A stretch of 64,000 nucleotides of DNA, taken from NCBI GenBank assembly GCA_016806645.1, contig JACSYO010002005.1, positions 679,501 through 743,500 of the forward strand, read 5' to 3'. The position numbers and the translations under genes are program-made. The DNA is from Ophiodon elongatus. Lineage: Eukaryota > Chordata > Actinopteri > Perciformes > Hexagrammidae. Below, piece by piece: positions 60,915 through 64,000 of this stretch (the first letter of the stretch is position 1; each line of letters starts with the position of its first letter). Under the pieces are notes generated by a model, which saw only the letters and a program-made list of their open reading frames with translations, was not told the DNA's origin and ran no database searches.

Positions 60915-61330
60915 GGCCCTTCTTATTCCAAGTGCGTCAAATACTGACACTTTTTTCATGCTTCTTGGTGTTTGTATGAGACGCACCGGGCTTTCAAGTT
61001 ACTACAATGTAAACTATTCACGTTATTATTAGACGCAGAGAGTTAATGCTCTGGGAGTGTGATAACCCAAGGCCGATGGGTTGAACAAACACAGAACTCT
61101 CACCCTGGTGACACCTGTTTTCTTTTCCTGAGTGAAAGCAACTAAGTGTTGTTTGTCTTTGTGTTCAAAAAAGTTAAGTTTCACTTTTACATTACAAACC
61201 TAGTATTTGTAACCCAAACCATCATCTTTGTTTTCCAAATCTAACAAAGTGTTATGAATTCACAGCGTTAACCACATGTTTACTAAGACCATAGTGAGCA
61301 TCATAGTTCAGAAAGTGACGCCGAGGGTCC
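60915..61330 (+). repeat. Anonymous dispersed fish repeat
   Basis: AAATACTGACACTTTTTTCA, TGCTTCTTGGTGTTTGTATG, AGACGCACCGGG, then GTGTGATAACCCAAGGC, CTCACCCTGGTGACACC and CCCAAACCATCATCTTTG with CAAATCTAACAAAGTG. I recognise this order from percomorph genomes by memory. The CCCAAACCATNATCTTT segment recurs at 15480. Confidence 0.55.
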
Positions 61331-62255
61331 TGAACAAGCATCAGTATGTGAAGCATTATGATGAGAACAGGTTTCAAATCCCATACAAGCAATGTAAAGT
61401 TACTCCGTTCAATCAAAAAAAGTCAACAGTGAAGTCATACAATCCCTGAAGTTATACAATCAAGGCCTCTTTGTCTATTGATTTCCCCCATGGATTCCAA
61501 CACAGTTAATTTAAAACAGCTCATTTTCTGAAGTGAGAGTCAAAGGAAGGGAGATAAAGAACGGGAATGAAATGGAGGGAGGGAGTAGGAGAGGAGAAAA
61601 CAAGCTACACTGTGCTGAAGTTGGTTGCCATTGGTTCTCCAGTATCACACTGTGCATTTCATGCCAGCCGCTGCTAGTTTGATATAATACATACTTCCTC
61701 TCACACACATTGTTATTTTAGAGAATGCGTCATATTGCCAAAGTGGCACAGGCCAGATGCAAATGGTTGTATAACAGTGGACCAAGCATTTAGCGCTCAG
61801 TTTGATTGAGACCATGAATGCAATAAAGGCGAGCATACTTCAAAGATGAATGTATAATTTGTACAGAAATACTGACAGGGGTTCTTTTGCTAATCCAAGA
61901 AGAAGGAAATAAACGATTGAACCATGAAATCAGACACAAAGGATCCCAAGCCAACAAGGTGCTCGATCCATTTACCTGACTGTCTGGATCACAGTAGGAG
62001 TGGGAGGAACCAGCAGGCAACAAATCCCTATTGAGTTTTACATGAGTGATGAGAAAAATAAATCAATACTACATTTTCTTCACTAACTTCCTCAAATCCT
62101 TACGAGCACTCTCTAAATGTATGATATGCTGTATTTCCACTACAACTATTTGTGTAAAATTAAATGAATGCCAAATATTTGAATGTGATCTAAATTTGAA
62201 TACAGACCACCATGTACTGTCTGTGAAAGAATTAAAGCCGCCGCAGTAATCAATA
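61331..62255. other. Non-coding, nothing recognised
   Basis: No supported gene. Confidence 0.45.
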
Positions 62256-62560
62256 TTATTATATTAACGATGGGTGAAATGATGATTGGGAGCATTTTCA
62301 TTGCCTCTGAACGGCTCTCAACATGTCAATGGCGACCTGGCGGCTCACAACTAATGGTGCCAACAGAACTAACTGAGGGGGATCCGGAGGGTGGGTGGCT
62401 ATCCCGGACGGGACAGCGTAATCGGTTGTTAATTGCCGTCTCTAACCAGTGGGGCAGCTCACATGCATATGCACTATGTCAGCAAAACAAGGAGAAGCTC
62501 TGATTACAACACACCAAGACGGCGATTGGCTTCATTTTCTGCTCAGGTAGACACTATTCC
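62256..62560. promoter_or_regulatory. Candidate regulatory block
   Basis: CATGTCAATGGCGACCTGGC, GTAATCGGTTGTTAATTGCC and CTCACATGCATATGCACTATG lie in repeat-free, CpG-bearing sequence between AT-rich flanks. Two overlapping short frames show no bias. Confidence 0.27.
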
Positions 62561-62834
62561 ACTAAATGTTTACATTCATAACAGTTGGTTTTCTACATTA
62601 AGGTTTAGAATGTTAAATACAATCCCTTGTAACAACCCCACAGACAATAATCTCCGGAATCTGCAGTTACCCTGAGCTCATCAGAACATTTTAGTGTCTT
62701 TCGGCTCATCATTTTGTTCTCACTGTTTGGGTTCAGTCTCACGGCTCTCATCAATGTCGTTTCCAGCCACAGAAGGTAATTCCTTTTCAGTAAAAGCATC
62801 TCTGACCTAAAAGAAGAGTGAGTATGGAGGGAAT

Positions 62835-62985
62835 TTTGATGTGATGGTGGCGCTAGAGGAAAACTAAGGGGATCATAAAATATATTACAGCCTGAGAGAA
62901 AAATGAATGTCCATACCAAATAGCAATCCATCCAGTAGAGATCTTTACACTACAGACTAGCTCAGTGACTGACATCGCCACCAGC
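62835..62985 (-). repeat. Dispersed fish repeat D, copy 5
   Basis: Read on the minus strand: ACTGGATGGATTGCTATTTG, GTATGGACATTCATTTTTCT, then GATCCCCTTAGTTTTCC and TCTAGCGCCACCATCAC, one module of the family. Confidence 0.75.
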
Positions 62986-64000
62986 ATGATTGAAAATCCC
63001 AAAAGCAAAATAGAAAATAAGGTCTTAGAAAATATCATGAAATTGGAAAAAGAAATTTCAAAAATGTATTTTCCCTATCTTTATTTTTTAATTTCACTGT
63101 CAGTAACTGCCTATGTACTCATACATATCTCATTAATTTAATTGTTATCATACAGTTGATGGCTTTCAGACAGCAGTCATTGTGAAGTACAAACCTACTG
63201 TTGAAGTCTTTATGCAAGCTTTCAAAGTGTATTTTATTCAGGGTAATGATGGCTCTCACTCTGCACGGCAACCATGACATTCTGATTTGGTCAGTTTGGT
63301 TGGCGAACGCTATCTGCATATGGACCTCTGTCTTCATATGTCATTGAAGTTGGAAAGGAAGGAAAACAAACATCCGTACAGAGAGCAGATAATCTGATTA
63401 AGTGCCGAAGGTTTAACTAGTGCCAGTTATTGTGGATATGAGAAGAAGAGGCCGTAGAGAGTACAACCAATCTGATCACTAAACAGAGCTGTGACAAATA
63501 GCTCTGACAATCCTGTCAGTGGTGCAAGCATTGGGCCAGAGTGTCTGAAGCTGAATGGAGACCCACCAGGCCCTGCGTGACAAATTGTCTCAGAATGACA
63601 ATCTGTCTGCCTGCCCACAACTTTCAGCTGTCAAATAATGTGGAGTCAGTGCTTAGAGATTATGGAATAAATACCATATTTCAGCTCTCCTACATTTTTC
63701 CCTCCCCCCGTTTCATTTCAGGTCTTCTTTTTGCACTTTTCAACACGCAAGCAGAAAGGCTGCTTCATATATTTTATATATTGATATTAAACTATATTAA
63801 ATATGGTACCTAAGTTAGTATGGATCAACAACATTAGGATTAGTGGAGACAAACAGTCATATCTGGCTATTTGGTCCAATCTTTGTAAACATTCTGGGAA
63901 ATGTGTATGGAACATGTGCAAAAGCCAAAAGTGATGAGACTTAACCATATAAAATATAAAGAACTAAGTATGGGCAACTACACCTGCATAAGGAAAGATA
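62986..64000. other. Non-coding; possible regulatory patch at 63.4-63.66 kb
   Basis: No supported gene. The interval 63420-63660 is less AT-rich and carries TGACAATCCTGTCAG (TALE-type TGACAG in both directions). The rest is AT-rich. Confidence 0.4.

Noticed and set aside
60670..61032. 120-codon plus-strand frame
   Set aside because: It runs into the dispersed repeat starting near 60915, and codon use is random.
1..64000. CRISPR arrays, operons, bacterial promoters, rRNA and tRNA genes
   Set aside because: None seen. The only tRNA-like sequence is the head of the SINE at 30972, and the tandem repeats are micro- and minisatellites without spacers.

Overview
The window reads as teleost fish nuclear DNA, most likely from a percomorph. 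The evidence is AT-leaning sequence with many long CA, GA and TA microsatellites, a tRNA-headed SINE whose 3' tail is the fish type, a LINE 3' end with the GCACTTTGAATTG...AATAAA...(TTGCC)n tail, and several anonymous dispersed repeats that I recognise from memory as common in percomorph assemblies. No prokaryotic signal is present. I see no intact, confidently recognisable protein-coding gene. Nearly all of the longest open frames are translations of microsatellites, minisatellites or non-coding DNA.

Layout. 1-1.5 kb: a 16-bp minisatellite split by a 431-bp solo LTR, with a 4-bp target duplication that restores the array register exactly. 1.9 kb: a (TC)34 run. 2-15 kb: unannotated sequence with one dispersed repeat (10.3 kb) and an old SINE (13.8 kb). 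15.0-15.24 kb: the promoter-like 5' end and first codons of a RecQ-type helicase gene, frameshifted and lacking the Walker lysine. 17.7-17.96 kb: a GC-rich, exon-like block of unknown identity. 18.7 kb: second copy of the 10.3-kb repeat. 20.0-20.8 and 22.0-22.4 kb: gene-free, CpG-bearing blocks that look like regulatory DNA. 21.2 and 41.8 kb: two diverged copies of one dispersed repeat. 23.8-24.2 kb, minus strand: a 130-codon open remnant of a multicopy, mobile-element-like protein whose motif spacing resembles FEN/XPG-type nucleases. 29-37 kb: SINE, old repeats and large microsatellites. 38.7-64 kb: non-coding sequence with candidate regulatory blocks near 38.7, 46.6-47.5, 51.3, 53.2, 57.5 and 62.3 kb, interrupted by several copies of a dispersed family built from ~110-140-bp modules.

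Overall the window looks like a gene desert or a very large intron: a scatter of regulatory-looking islands in a background of decayed mobile elements. Conservation, which would decide the regulatory calls, cannot be seen from one sequence.
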